Source: Sediminispirochaeta sp. (lineage in GTDB: Bacteria; Spirochaetota; Spirochaetia; B11-G9). From it: DNA of 32,935 bases. The position numbers and the translations under genes were made by a program. The stretch is from positions 1 to 32,935 of the forward strand of contig JANTFL010000017.1 in NCBI GenBank assembly GCA_024763455.1. The letters are read 5' to 3'. This document shows positions 7,478 to 17,600 of this stretch, piece by piece (the stretch's first letter is position 1; every line of letters begins with the position of its first letter). The notes beneath the pieces were generated by a model that was given only the letters and a program-made list of their open reading frames with translations, was not told the origin of the DNA and did not search any database.

Positions 7478-8464
7478 ATGGAACAGATTCTATACCATCC
7501 TGTAAAAATAAGCAGTCTTGTTGTCCCGGGGAATCTGTTCCTTGCTCCCCTTGCAGGGTTTACGGATCCTGCTTTCAGGCAGATATGTCTGGAGCATGGG
7601 GCATCCTTTACCTACAGCGAGATGGTTTCGGCCGAAGCTCTTGCCAGAAACAGCGGAAAAACTATAAACCTTATGAAGAGAGCCCCCGGGGAAACACTCC
7701 TGGGGATTCAGATATTTCTCCCCGACAGATCAACAGCACACAGAGCTTTGCCGGTTCTTCTCAAGGCAAAACCTTCCCTTATTGACATTAACTGCGGCTG
7801 CCCTGTTCCCAAGGTTGTGAAAACCGGCAGCGGATCTGCACTGATGCGTGATCCGGAAAAGATAGGAGAAATAGTAAAAGCGATAACAGATAACACTGAT
7901 ATTCCGGTAACGGTAAAAATCCGCTCCGGCTGGGACAGCGGCTCGATAAACTACCTTGAAGCCGCAGAGTATGCTGTGAAAGCCGGTGCCGCCCTCATTA
8001 CCATGCATCCAAGAACCAGGACCCAGGGATATTCGGGTTTTGCAGACTGGAGCATGTTGAAGAAACTCAAAAATACAATAGATGTTCCGGTTATTGGCTC
8101 CGGTAATCTCTTCATCCCTGAGGATGCGCAAAGAATGCTGAAAGAGACCGGAATTGACGGGGTAATGTTTGCCAGAGGCGCTATTGGGAACCCCTTTATA
8201 TTTGAACATACTAAAGAGCTCCTTACAACCGGCAGCTGTACCGGCACTGTCACGGTACATACACGGTTTTCAGCCGCCCTTACCCATTTAAAGAGGTGCA
8301 TTGATGACAAAGGGGAATCAGCCGCCTGCAGAGAGATGAGGAAGCATATGGGAAGCTATACGAAAGGGATCAAGGGAGGCGCAGCTTTACGAAATAAAGT
8401 CGTCCATGCTTCAACATACGATGAGTACGAGGAAATATTCTCCGAGTTTCTCCGGTCTCTTTAA
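7478..8464 (+). CDS. dusB: tRNA-dihydrouridine synthase (DusB/NifR3-like)
   Basis: LAPLAGFTDPAFRQICLEHGASFTYSEMVSAEAL, DINCGCPVPKVVKTGSGSALMRDP, VTVKIRSGWD, ITMHPRTRTQGYSG, VIGSGNL, GVMFARGAIGNPFIF. Confidence 0.92.
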   Translation: MEQILYHPVKISSLVVPGNLFLAPLAGFTDPAFRQICLEHGASFTYSEMVSAEALARNSGKTINLMKRAPGETLLGIQIFLPDRSTAHRALPVLLKAKPSLIDINCGCPVPKVVKTGSGSALMRDPEKIGEIVKAITDNTDIPVTVKIRSGWDSGSINYLEAAEYAVKAGAALITMHPRTRTQGYSGFADWSMLKKLKNTIDVPVIGSGNLFIPEDAQRMLKETGIDGVMFARGAIGNPFIFEHTKELLTTGSCTGTVTVHTRFSAALTHLKRCIDDKGESAACREMRKHMGSYTKGIKGGAALRNKVVHASTYDEYEEIFSEFLRSL

Positions 8465-8478
8465 GCCTAAATTTAAAC

Positions 8479-9195
8479 CTAAGCTTTTTTCCGGTATATC
8501 TCATACATGATTATTCCCGCAGCTACAGATATGTTCAAAGAATCAATCGTTTCCGTCGTGGGGATTGATACAAAAAAGTCACATTTTTTTTCTACCAGCT
8601 CCCGCATCCCCTTCCCTTCCGATCCAAGAATCAGGGCTGTTCTCCCGGAAAAGTCAACAGTATCGATACGGCGGCCATCCATTCTCGCTCCGTACACCCA
8701 ATAGTCAGCTTTCTGCAGTTTCTCAATTGCCCTGACAAGATTAGTCTCCTGCACAACAGGAACAAAGGTGCTTGCCCCTGCAGAAGTCCGGGCCACAACA
8801 TCAGTCTCTTTTACACTCCTGCGGGAAGGAATAATTACCAAATCTGCTCCAAACTGTGCTGCACTGCGCAGGACAGCGCCCAGGTTGTGGGGATCTGTCA
8901 CCCCGTCCAAAAGAACAACAAGTGAATCCCGATCCCCAGCGGAAAACAGGAAATCGTCCAGCGAGGTTATGGTACCGCCCTTTTTTTCTCCTTCAAGCAC
9001 AATCCCCTTTGTCCGGGATCCTCCGGTGAGCTTTGAGAAATCATTCTCTGAGATCTTTTTTACCGGGAACCCGTTTTTTTCCGCCAGAGCAAGGATACTG
9101 TGTATCCGGGAGTTCTCCTTGGTGTAATAAACAACACCATCACCCGCTCCTGACCTGATAAACTCCTCGATGGCATGAAACCCTGTAAACAGCAT
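8479..9195 (-). CDS. rlmB: SpoU/TrmH family 2'-O-ribose RNA methyltransferase (RlmB-like)
   Basis: GFHAIEEF..., LLDGVTDPHNLGAVLRSAAQFGADLVIIPSRRS, LILGSEGKGMRELVEKKCDFFVSIPTTETIDSLNISVAAGIIMYE. Confidence 0.9.
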   Translation of the reverse strand: MLFTGFHAIEEFIRSGAGDGVVYYTKENSRIHSILALAEKNGFPVKKISENDFSKLTGGSRTKGIVLEGEKKGGTITSLDDFLFSAGDRDSLVVLLDGVTDPHNLGAVLRSAAQFGADLVIIPSRRSVKETDVVARTSAGASTFVPVVQETNLVRAIEKLQKADYWVYGARMDGRRIDTVDFSGRTALILGSEGKGMRELVEKKCDFFVSIPTTETIDSLNISVAAGIIMYEIYRKKA

Positions 9196-9608
9196 TATTC
9201 CTCTTCTCCAAAAACCTTTACCTGATCAACATTTCCATCATAGTCAAGATCTCTTTCATACTTTTCTATATATTTCCCTTCCTTGATGTAAACCCAGACG
9301 TCAATTTTCTTATCAAAGTTGGAATCGATCTTCCGCAGCGTTATAATCCCGTCGGTAAAGTAATAGAAATCATCCATAAGGCCGTCATGATTAAAATCAA
9401 TCATTTCCATTATCTTTTTCCCGTCCTCGTCCTGCTTTTCCAGAAGATCAACCTTTCCATCACCATTGCTGTCGTATGGCTCGTTGGGAAGCCCCTCTTC
9501 AATAGCATTGAAACTGTCAACCAGCTTTTTTACATCCAGCTCCCGTTCATCAGCTGCTGCTTGAAATCCGAGAGAAGCTATCATAACTGCTAATAATAAC
9601 CACCGCAC
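9195..9608 (-). CDS. Small secreted protein with D-x-[ND]-x-D-type (EF-hand/VCBS-like) repeats
   Basis: Signal-peptide-like start MRWLLLAVMIASLGFQAAA; repeats DSNGDGKVD, DFNHDGLMDDFYYF, DSNFDKKIDVWVYI, DLDYDGNVDQVKVF. Confidence 0.72.
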   Translation of the reverse strand: MRWLLLAVMIASLGFQAAADERELDVKKLVDSFNAIEEGLPNEPYDSNGDGKVDLLEKQDEDGKKIMEMIDFNHDGLMDDFYYFTDGIITLRKIDSNFDKKIDVWVYIKEGKYIEKYERDLDYDGNVDQVKVFGEEE

Positions 9609-9687
9609 ACAAATGCTCCTAATATTTACCTAGATATTACCCAATATCGGAATAAAAAGGTATTAAAGATAGGAGAAATACATGCGA

Positions 9688-9718
9688 TATCCCGTCCTCT
9701 TTCGTTGAAGACGGGATA
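9688..9718 (-). terminator. Stem-loop immediately 3' of dnaJ, possible terminator or mRNA 3'-end structure
   Basis: Perfect 9-bp inverted repeat TATCCCGTC (9688..9696) / GACGGGATA (9710..9718), 3 nt beyond the dnaJ stop codon; only a weak T-rich stretch follows. Confidence 0.5.
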
Positions 9719-9721
9719 GAA

Positions 9722-10843
9722 TTACAGATTTGCCAGTGGTATGGGAGATGGGTTGGAAACAGGGTTTTCCAGTTCAGCAAACTCCTTTAACAAGGACTTC
9801 TCCTTGGAAGAAAGGCGTTTGGGTATTGTTACTCTAAGTTTGATATACATGTCTCCCCGTTTATCTTTATTGTGAAGATAGGGGACACCCTCCCCTTTAA
9901 GCCTCAGGATTTTACCGTTCTGGGTTCCCGGGGGTATTTTAAGTTTAACCTTCTTTTCATCAATGGTCTCCACCTGGATCTCTGACCCAAGTGCTGCCTG
10001 AGTAAACGTAATAGGGATAACGCAGTATATATCCGCTCCATCCCGTTCAAAGTACTTATGAGGCTCTACGTTAATATACACATACAAGTCCCCTGCCGGA
10101 CCGCCGTTAGGGCCGGAATCACCCTGACCGGGGATATTTATCCTCTTTCCGGACTCTATACCGGGAGGAATCGTTACTTTGATCTTCTGGTTTTTCTGAA
10201 CGACTCCGGTTCCGTGACAAACCTTACAGGGGTTATCAATAACAAATCCGTCTCCCCCGCAGGTGGGACAGGGTGATGCTATTGAAAAGAAACCTGAGCT
10301 TCTCCTAACCTGCCCGCTTCCACCGCAGGTAGGACAAACCTTCCTGCCGCCGCCGGATTCAGCACCACTGCCGCTGCAGGCAGAACATGAAACATGCCGT
10401 GAGTAACTGATCTGGACCTTTGATCCGAAAACTGCATCTTTAAAGGGGATATTAAGATTGTATCTTAAATCGGAACCTCTGTTCCGGGAAGCACTCCTTC
10501 TCCCTCCCCTGCGGCTTCCACCGCCGAAGAATGAGTCAAAAATACCGCCAAAATCCCCGAAAATATCCTCAAAATCACGGTAAACATTGGTGTAGTCATG
10601 TCCGCCGCCGCCCATCCCTTCAACTCCGGCAAACCCGAACTGATCATACGCTTGCCTTTTCTGATCATCACTCAGGACTTCGTAAGCCTCGGTAGCTTCC
10701 TTAAATTTCTCCTCAGCTTCCTTGTTCCCCTGGTTTTTGTCGGGGTGATATTTTATTGCAAGTTTTCTGTATGCTTTCTTTATATCGTCCTGCGATGCCC
10801 CTTTCGGGACACCCAGGACTTCATAATAATCACGTTTTGCCAA
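9722..10843 (-). CDS. dnaJ: Chaperone protein DnaJ
   Basis: [38 protein letters not shown] domain, GGGG linker, four CxxCxGxG Zn motifs. Confidence 0.97.
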   Translation of the reverse strand: MAKRDYYEVLGVPKGASQDDIKKAYRKLAIKYHPDKNQGNKEAEEKFKEATEAYEVLSDDQKRQAYDQFGFAGVEGMGGGGHDYTNVYRDFEDIFGDFGGIFDSFFGGGSRRGGRRSASRNRGSDLRYNLNIPFKDAVFGSKVQISYSRHVSCSACSGSGAESGGGRKVCPTCGGSGQVRRSSGFFSIASPCPTCGGDGFVIDNPCKVCHGTGVVQKNQKIKVTIPPGIESGKRINIPGQGDSGPNGGPAGDLYVYINVEPHKYFERDGADIYCVIPITFTQAALGSEIQVETIDEKKVKLKIPPGTQNGKILRLKGEGVPYLHNKDKRGDMYIKLRVTIPKRLSSKEKSLLKEFAELENPVSNPSPIPLANL

Positions 10844-10855
10844 TTTGATTTCCTT

Positions 10856-12799
10856 TTAGTTGCTGGAATCATCATCATCGACAACTTCGTAGTCAACATC
10901 TTCTACGCTGCCGCTTTTTCCACTCTCTTCTGATGGAGTTTCGCCCCCCGCTGAAGCAGATGCAGCCTCGGGTCCTGTGCCGGGAGTACCCTGGGCGCCG
11001 GTATTCTTATACAGCTCCTCAGCAAGTTTATGAGAAGCCTGAGTCAAGGCCTCTTTTTTCGCCTTCACTTCTTCTACATTCCCGGATTCAACAGCTTTCT
11101 TTAAATCAGCTATTGCCGCTTCGATTTTCTGCTTTTCATCAGCAGGAAACTTGTCTCCGAGATCCTTCAAGGATTTTTCAGTGGAATAGATAAGAGTATC
11201 CGCCTCGTTCATGGTTTCAACCTTCTCTTTCTCCTTCTTGTCCTCTTCAGCATGAAGCTCGGCTTCCTTTACCATCTTTTCAATTTCACTTTCGGACAAA
11301 CCTGAGGATGACTCTATTCGTATCTTCTGCTCTTTTCCGGTTCCAAGGTCCTTCGCAGATACATGCACAATTCCGTTGGCATCAATATCAAAGGTAACCT
11401 CAATCTGGGGAACTCCCCTCGGTGCAGCCGGGATTCCTACCAGATCGAACCGGCCAAGGGTTCTGTTCTGGGAAGCCATCTCTCTTTCACCCTGAAGAAC
11501 GTGCACTGAGACAGCAGTCTGATTATCTGCTGCAGTAGAGAAGATCTGGCTTTTCCTGGTAGGAATAGTTGTGTTTCTCTCAATAAGCTTTGTAAATACC
11601 CCTCCAAGGGTCTCAATACCAAGAGAAAGGGGTGTAACATCGAGAAGCAGTACATCCTTAACGTCTCCGCCGAGAATTCCCCCCTGAATAGCAGCTCCCA
11701 TAGCAACAACCTCATCAGGATTAACCCCTTTGTGAGGCTCTTTCCCGAAAATCTCCTTCACTGCTTCCTGAACAGCCGGGATTCTGGTCGAACCGCCTAC
11801 AAGAACGACTTCATCAATATCAGAAGCGGAAAGTCCCGCATCCTTTAAAGCTTTGATACATGGAGCCTTTGTTCCTTCTACCAGCTCACCTACCATCTGC
11901 TCAAATTTCGCTCTTGTAAGCGTATACTGAAGGTGTTTTGGCCCTGTGGCATCCGCTGTAATAAACGGCAGATTGATCTCAGTTGACTGGGTACTGGAAA
12001 GCTCTATTTTTGCCTTCTCTGCAGCCTCCTTCAGACGCTGAAGCGCCATTCTGTCCTGAGTCAGATCTATTCCGTAATCATTTTTAAAACTTTCAATCAG
12101 CCAGTCGATAACCTTCTGGTCAAAGTTGTCACCACCGAGATGGGTATCTCCGTTGGTTGACTTGACTTCAAAAACACCGTCTCCCAATTCCAGGATAGAG
12201 ATATCAAACGTACCCCCGCCAAGGTCGTAGACGGCTATCTTTTCCTCTTTATTATCTTTATTAAACCCGTATGCCAGAGAAGCTGCTGTAGGTTCATTGA
12301 CAATTCTTTTTACTTCCAGACCTGCAATCTTTCCGGCATCCTTGGTTGCCTGACGCTGAGCATCGTTAAAGTACGCAGGTACGGTTATAACAGCCTCAGT
12401 AACCGGTTCGCCAAGATAGTCCTCGGCTGTTTTTTTCATCTTCTGTAAAACTGCTGCAGATATCTCCTGGGGCGAAAACTCCTTTCCATGAATATCCACC
12501 CGAACTTCGCCTGAACTTGATTCTTTTATCTTGTATGGGACCATCCTGATCTCTTCGGGAACTTCTTTAAAACGTCTCCCCATAAATCTTTTAATCGAAA
12601 ATACTGTATTTTCCGGATTGGTAACAATCTGGTTTTTTGCAGGCTGTCCTACAAGCCGTTCATCTTTTGCTGTAAATCCCACGATAGAAGGGGTTGTTCT
12701 CTGTCCTTCAGAGTTCTGAATTACTATTGGTTCACCGCCCTCCATAACTGCAACACAAGAGTTTGTTGTTCCAAGATCAATACCTATTATCCTTCCCAT
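10856..12799 (-). CDS. dnaK: Chaperone protein DnaK (Hsp70)
   Basis: [24 protein letters not shown]...; [35 protein letters not shown]; acidic C-terminus [15 protein letters not shown] 12799 follows AAGGAG, so it is preferred to the ORF start at 12808. Confidence 0.97.
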   Translation of the reverse strand: MGRIIGIDLGTTNSCVAVMEGGEPIVIQNSEGQRTTPSIVGFTAKDERLVGQPAKNQIVTNPENTVFSIKRFMGRRFKEVPEEIRMVPYKIKESSSGEVRVDIHGKEFSPQEISAAVLQKMKKTAEDYLGEPVTEAVITVPAYFNDAQRQATKDAGKIAGLEVKRIVNEPTAASLAYGFNKDNKEEKIAVYDLGGGTFDISILELGDGVFEVKSTNGDTHLGGDNFDQKVIDWLIESFKNDYGIDLTQDRMALQRLKEAAEKAKIELSSTQSTEINLPFITADATGPKHLQYTLTRAKFEQMVGELVEGTKAPCIKALKDAGLSASDIDEVVLVGGSTRIPAVQEAVKEIFGKEPHKGVNPDEVVAMGAAIQGGILGGDVKDVLLLDVTPLSLGIETLGGVFTKLIERNTTIPTRKSQIFSTAADNQTAVSVHVLQGEREMASQNRTLGRFDLVGIPAAPRGVPQIEVTFDIDANGIVHVSAKDLGTGKEQKIRIESSSGLSESEIEKMVKEAELHAEEDKKEKEKVETMNEADTLIYSTEKSLKDLGDKFPADEKQKIEAAIADLKKAVESGNVEEVKAKKEALTQASHKLAEELYKNTGAQGTPGTGPEAASASAGGETPSEESGKSGSVEDVDYEVVDDDDSSN

Positions 12800-12845
12800 C
12801 TTATTCACTCCTTTCCTAATTTACTATAAGTTATTTATTTTATTT

Positions 12846-13544
12846 CTATTCGGCAACTGTTTCTCTATCTTCATCCGGTTTTTCTTCTGCCGGAGTGCTT
12901 TTAGAAGGAACTGCAACCTTTACTTTTGCCGGTCTTAACACTCTGTCGTGGAGAATATATCCTTTCTGATAATCCTCGACTACTGTTTCCACATCATACT
13001 CGGGAGATTCTTCCATCCCGATCGCCTCATGTTTCTGAGGGTCGAATTCCTCTCCTATACTATTTATCCTCTTAAGCCCCCATTTGTTCTCAAGCATTCC
13101 GGTAAACTGCTTTTCTATAAGCTCTATACCGGAGTGAAAGCTGTCAAAATCTTTTGACTGGGTTGATGACTGAATCGCTCTCTCAAAATTATCAATTATG
13201 GTTATCAGGTCAGTCAGCAGGTTCGCATTGGAGAACTTGATTGCATCCTCTTTATCCTTAAGGATCCGCTTTCTAAAGTTATCCATTTCTGCCTGTTTTC
13301 TCAGCATTTGGTCTTTCAATGAAGCTAATTCATTTTCCAGTTCTTCAACCCTTGTATTCAGCACTTCTTCTACTGATACAGAATCTTCAGCTGCTTCATC
13401 CGCTATAGCTGCTTTTTCTGCTTTTTCTGTAGAATCTTCGCTTGCTTGTTCAGCCTTGGTTTCTTCGAGATCCTTTTCCTCTTCGATCGCCTCTGCAGGC
13501 GTAACTTTATCTTCAGCTTTATCTTTCCGTTTCGATTTGGACAT
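12846..13544 (-). CDS. grpE: Nucleotide exchange factor GrpE
   Basis: Acidic N-terminus, then MDNFRKRILKDKEDAIKFSNANLLTDLITIIDNFERAI...FDPQKHEAIGMEESPEYDVETVVEDYQKGYILHDRVLRPAKVKVA. Confidence 0.95.
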   Translation of the reverse strand: MSKSKRKDKAEDKVTPAEAIEEEKDLEETKAEQASEDSTEKAEKAAIADEAAEDSVSVEEVLNTRVEELENELASLKDQMLRKQAEMDNFRKRILKDKEDAIKFSNANLLTDLITIIDNFERAIQSSTQSKDFDSFHSGIELIEKQFTGMLENKWGLKRINSIGEEFDPQKHEAIGMEESPEYDVETVVEDYQKGYILHDRVLRPAKVKVAVPSKSTPAEEKPDEDRETVAE

Positions 13545-13604
13545 ATTTCCCTCTACAATTCTTATTATTCTATAACGTAGTTTGATTTTTTAATTTACGT
13601 GAAT

Positions 13605-13634
13605 AAAATACTAACTGGATAGAGTAACCGTCAA
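13605..13634 (-). promoter_or_regulatory. Candidate promoter of grpE-dnaK-dnaJ
   Basis: Minus strand TTGACG (13634..13629) - 18 nt - TATTTT (13610..13605), intergenic upstream of grpE. No CIRCE element seen. Confidence 0.4.
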
Positions 13635-13641
13635 GTTATTT

Positions 13642-16600
13642 CTACTTTTTCCCCGGAAGAAGTTCCAGAATAAGCTCCACTTCTCCTCTGGAAAGCTTTG
13701 TAGCACTGGCTATTTCTTTTACAGACCAGCCCTGATGCGCTAGCCTGATAACGACATCCCGTGCAGCCATGGGAGGAGCCCCATTGTCACCAGCCTTTGC
13801 TTTACCACCCTCTTTAAGTATCGAACCAAGAAGCTTGACCTGCTCCTGAGCCTGTTTATTGATCTCTTCGAGACGGGTCTCCGTTCTTGCCAGCCATTCC
13901 CTGGCTTTCTGCATGTTTTCGGTTCGTTTCTCGATATCTTCAAGGAGTTTGTCCAATGCCTTAAGCTTCTCGACAGCGTCATCGGCTTTTTTCTTATCCC
14001 GAGCCAAAGGTTCAATTCTATTCGCTACAGTGTGAATCTGATCAGGTATTGAAGCAACAACATCCTTAAGAGACCGTACCTGTCCCTCAAGGTCCTCGAC
14101 TAACTGAAAATTTTTATCAACACTATCGGTAGTGGCATCTATAATGCGGTTCTTCTTTTCGAGGCGTTCATACCGGGCTTCAACCTCTTTTTCAAGATCT
14201 TCTATTGACTTAATCTTGATCTGAATTGCCTGGAGATCATCATGGGCACTGGTAACCTGATTCAGCTTTTGATCAACAGCCTGAGAGATGATAATGAGTT
14301 TCTTGAAATCCCCTTCCATCTCCTCAATCCGCCGTTTCTCAGCCATAAAGCGCCCAAGTTTTGCAGAGACCTCGTCACCCAGCTTCTTGATTGCTGAAAA
14401 TTTTCTCTCCGCTTCCCTTATTCCGTTTTCCTGGGCCTCAACCCTGGAAAGCTCTACTTTCAAATCCTCAATACTCTCCTGAAGGTTAACTTTTAGGGAA
14501 TCCGCCCGTGTAAAAATCTTTGTTTGTGCGATAAAATTTTTCTGTCTTTTATCAATTTCCTGCAGATTTACAGAAAGAACCTGGTAGTTCTCCTCTATTT
14601 TGCCAAAAAGCTTTTTCTGAAGCTGCTCAGTTTTTTCTTTTGTATCCTGGGAAATTGCGCGGAACTCTTTTATCCTCTTCTCGAGCTCGCTCTGCATTTC
14701 TCTGTTTTTCTTCTGAATTTCAAAATAAAAACCCTCAAATTCCCTGCCAAACTTCTCAAAGGCATCTTCCGTGCGCTTCCTCAGCTCTCCTTCTAGATTT
14801 ACAACCCCGTCGCCGATCTCCTTGAGTTCATTCTTCAGGCGGGTTCGCTCCTCCTGCGATGAAAGGATAAGATCATCTCTTTGCGATTCAAACTCACTTT
14901 TAATCTGATTGATATTATCGAGAACCTCTTTTTCAAGATCACCGTAATGGGTATGCAATTCACTCTCAGCCGCCTGGAACTGCTGCAAGACCTTTGTCTG
15001 CCATACCGTCACATCCGACTGTGTCGATTCAAGAGCTGCAAGGATCTCTTTTTCCCGTACATCCAAAAGCTCTTCAAGAGATTTCAGCTGGTTTTCTGAC
15101 TCCCGGGCAGCTTTTTTTATCTCACTGTCAACATTCGTCCGGTACTCAGTAAACTCACGGTTAAACATACCGACAGAACTCTCTTTTACATCAAGAATCT
15201 CTTTACGGATCTCATTTGCAGTAGTTTCTATGGATGCATCAGAAGCTTTGAGCCGTTCCTCTATACTAAGCTGAAAGGCGTTAACCTTATCCTCAAACTT
15301 GTCATGATCCTGATAGATCTTTGTTTTAAAATCTTCAAACCGCATCCTGAGTTCATCCGCATACTTTTTCTCAATCTCTCCCCGCTCCTGCTGTCCCTCA
15401 AGAGCAAGATTTTCCATTATCTGGTCAATACCGCTTTTCCATTCAACAAGCTTCTCTTCCATAGCAGCACTTCTTGTTTGAAGGCTCGAAAAGAAATCGT
15501 CTTCGAAGAGTTTTAGTTTTTCGGAGACATTCTCGTAGGCCCGCTGCTTCAGATCGTTCAGATCGCTCTCAAGGCTGCTCAGGCCTGCATTTATCTCAGC
15601 CATTTGAGCTGCTGCCTTCTCTCTGTAATCCTCTCGTTCCTTATCCAGAGCCTTTTCATACTCTGTGAAATCAGACTCTATCCTGGCAGCAGTATTATCC
15701 ATGGCACCTCGCAGGTTCCCTTCCAGATTGTCTATGTCTTTTCCGATCTCTTCTATTCTTCCATATCTATAGGTTAGATCCTCTTCGTACTCGGCAATTT
15801 TTTTCTCCATCTCCAGAAACTTGCTGCTTACATTCTGCTCAAGTCCCTCCATTTTGCCACTGACTGCTTCGAATTTCTGTTCTGCCTCCTGCAGGAATCC
15901 GTTATAGTCCTCTTTTAAACTGCCGAATTCAGTATACAGAGATTCTTTGAGCTTGTTTAACTGAGCGGCAGCATCGTTCTTTAAAGACTCAGCAGCTCCT
16001 GAGATGCGTTCTTTTATGGCGCTGAATGCTTCGTCCTCAAGCGCAGCCCCCCTCTTTGCAGCTTCCTCAAAAGAAGCTCTGTAGGAATCCAGCACAGAAT
16101 CAAGCTGGTTGCTCAAATTATCAACTTCTGCAGATTTCGAAGATACAGCTGCGGCAAGGTCATCTTCAAATTCTTTTTTCAGCTGCTCCCCGCTCTGCTG
16201 AACCCTGTAGATCTGTTCATCAAGGCTCTGCTGGATTGAAGAAACCGCCTCGCTCTGAAGTTCATCCTTTCTTGCTTCAATAGAGGTTATCATGGACTCC
16301 AGCGAATGGATCCGTTCAAAGGATTTTTTAATCTCACCATGCAGACGGGTAACATAATCCTTTGTATCTTTGGCCACAACCGACCTGATCTCCTTCAGTT
16401 CTTTCAGATTCTCTTTTGCAAACTCATTCTTTATCTCAGAAATAGATTTCTCGAGTGTTTTTACTGCATTCCCGGATTCTTTAATTCTTCGGCCCACTTT
16501 ATCTACAAAATCTGATTCCTCATGCAGACGGTTAAGGTTCTCCTGCACCTTGAGAGTCATGGTATTCAGCTGTTCCAAAGCCTTGTCATACTCATTAACC

Positions 16601-16890
16601 TTTTCATACATTGCTTCGATATTGGCAGCCTTGCTGTCCATCTGATTTTCAATGCTCTGAATTCTGGAAAGGATCTCTTTGCCCGTTTTGTGATGAACCT
16701 CCAGCTCGATGGCATAGTTCTTCACCTCAACAGTTTTTTCATCAACATAGATATCAAGCTCTTCCTTGATCTTATCTGAATAACGTTTAACTTTTTCAAG
16801 CGAACGGTTATTTTTATCAAGCTGACGGTAAATAGCCAGAATTATCAATACAACGAGTAGTGTTATTACATTTCCTACAGAAAATACCAT
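13642..16890 (-). CDS. Membrane-anchored long coiled-coil protein with C-terminal HTH-like segment (SpiroCoCo-type)
   Basis: 1082 aa: N-terminal TM (VITLLVVLIILAIY), about 950 residues of K/E/L-rich heptads, C-terminal VIRLAHQGWSVKEIASATKLSRGEVELILELLPGKK resembling the HTH of DUF6115-type proteins. Confidence 0.85.
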   Translation of the reverse strand: MVFSVGNVITLLVVLIILAIYRQLDKNNRSLEKVKRYSDKIKEELDIYVDEKTVEVKNYAIELEVHHKTGKEILSRIQSIENQMDSKAANIEAMYEKVNEYDKALEQLNTMTLKVQENLNRLHEESDFVDKVGRRIKESGNAVKTLEKSISEIKNEFAKENLKELKEIRSVVAKDTKDYVTRLHGEIKKSFERIHSLESMITSIEARKDELQSEAVSSIQQSLDEQIYRVQQSGEQLKKEFEDDLAAAVSSKSAEVDNLSNQLDSVLDSYRASFEEAAKRGAALEDEAFSAIKERISGAAESLKNDAAAQLNKLKESLYTEFGSLKEDYNGFLQEAEQKFEAVSGKMEGLEQNVSSKFLEMEKKIAEYEEDLTYRYGRIEEIGKDIDNLEGNLRGAMDNTAARIESDFTEYEKALDKEREDYREKAAAQMAEINAGLSSLESDLNDLKQRAYENVSEKLKLFEDDFFSSLQTRSAAMEEKLVEWKSGIDQIMENLALEGQQERGEIEKKYADELRMRFEDFKTKIYQDHDKFEDKVNAFQLSIEERLKASDASIETTANEIRKEILDVKESSVGMFNREFTEYRTNVDSEIKKAARESENQLKSLEELLDVREKEILAALESTQSDVTVWQTKVLQQFQAAESELHTHYGDLEKEVLDNINQIKSEFESQRDDLILSSQEERTRLKNELKEIGDGVVNLEGELRKRTEDAFEKFGREFEGFYFEIQKKNREMQSELEKRIKEFRAISQDTKEKTEQLQKKLFGKIEENYQVLSVNLQEIDKRQKNFIAQTKIFTRADSLKVNLQESIEDLKVELSRVEAQENGIREAERKFSAIKKLGDEVSAKLGRFMAEKRRIEEMEGDFKKLIIISQAVDQKLNQVTSAHDDLQAIQIKIKSIEDLEKEVEARYERLEKKNRIIDATTDSVDKNFQLVEDLEGQVRSLKDVVASIPDQIHTVANRIEPLARDKKKADDAVEKLKALDKLLEDIEKRTENMQKAREWLARTETRLEEINKQAQEQVKLLGSILKEGGKAKAGDNGAPPMAARDVVIRLAHQGWSVKEIASATKLSRGEVELILELLPGKK

Positions 16891-16940
16891 TTCCCTTCTC
16901 CCAGTCTTTAGCCCTATTGTTACTCAGGAACCGCCTGTTG

Positions 16941-17600
16941 TCAATTATTTATAGAGAATATCCAGTCTCTAAGTTCTGTAAAGGATGAAAATGTGAGATC
17001 AGCTTTCGAGGCCGGAACCGGTTTCCGTGAAAGATGAGCCGTCCGCAAACCGATGGCAGCTGCACCGAGCACATCATACTCATAATTATTTCCAACGTAC
17101 AGGATCTCCTCAGGAAGAAAATCAAATTTTTTAACAAGGTGTTTAAACGGGACAGGGCTGGGTTTGAGAAAATTGGTTTCTTCTGTCGAAAAGGAGAAAT
17201 TAAAAAGATCGCCAACTCCCAGGTATTCAAGCTTCTTCCCCACCGGCAGATCGGACATTGCCCCAAGAGCCAGACCTTCGGCTTTGAGGGATATCAGAAC
17301 CGGTCTGATCTCTTTGTAGGGTTTTACGTTCTTGAATACCTTTTCAAGGCTGCCGTAGAGATCCCTCTCTATCACTTCCTGCGCCTCTTTAACCGCAATG
17401 TGCATGGATGCTGCAACAAGCTTTGCCTGGGCAGTCCTGAAATCGCCGTCATACCTGATTCGCCTGATACTTTTTCTTGCCTTCCCGAAATGAGAAAAAA
17501 GAACAGGATGCTTTATAAAGGCGAACGTTGAGTATACGTACATGGAGGAGTTTGGATACAGGGTTCCGTCTATGTCAAAGCCGACTGCCTTAATTCTCAT
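16941..17600 (-). CDS. HAD superfamily hydrolase
   Basis: VGFDIDGTLYPNSS motif I, MSDLPVGKK motif II region, KPSPVPF Lys, ILYVGNNYEYDVLGAAAIGLRTAHLSR motif IV. Confidence 0.88.
   Translation of the reverse strand: MRIKAVGFDIDGTLYPNSSMYVYSTFAFIKHPVLFSHFGKARKSIRRIRYDGDFRTAQAKLVAASMHIAVKEAQEVIERDLYGSLEKVFKNVKPYKEIRPVLISLKAEGLALGAMSDLPVGKKLEYLGVGDLFNFSFSTEETNFLKPSPVPFKHLVKKFDFLPEEILYVGNNYEYDVLGAAAIGLRTAHLSRKPVPASKADLTFSSFTELRDWIFSINN

Noticed and set aside
7730-8260. 176-aa minus-strand ORF
   Set aside because: Antisense to the strongly conserved dus gene.
8463-8490. AAGC...GCTTTTTT between convergent dus and rlmB, possible terminator
   Set aside because: T-run is suitable but the stem is only 4 bp with a 16-nt loop.
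13198-13575. 125-aa Ser-rich plus-strand ORF
   Set aside because: Antisense to the acidic N-terminus of grpE; compositional mirror.
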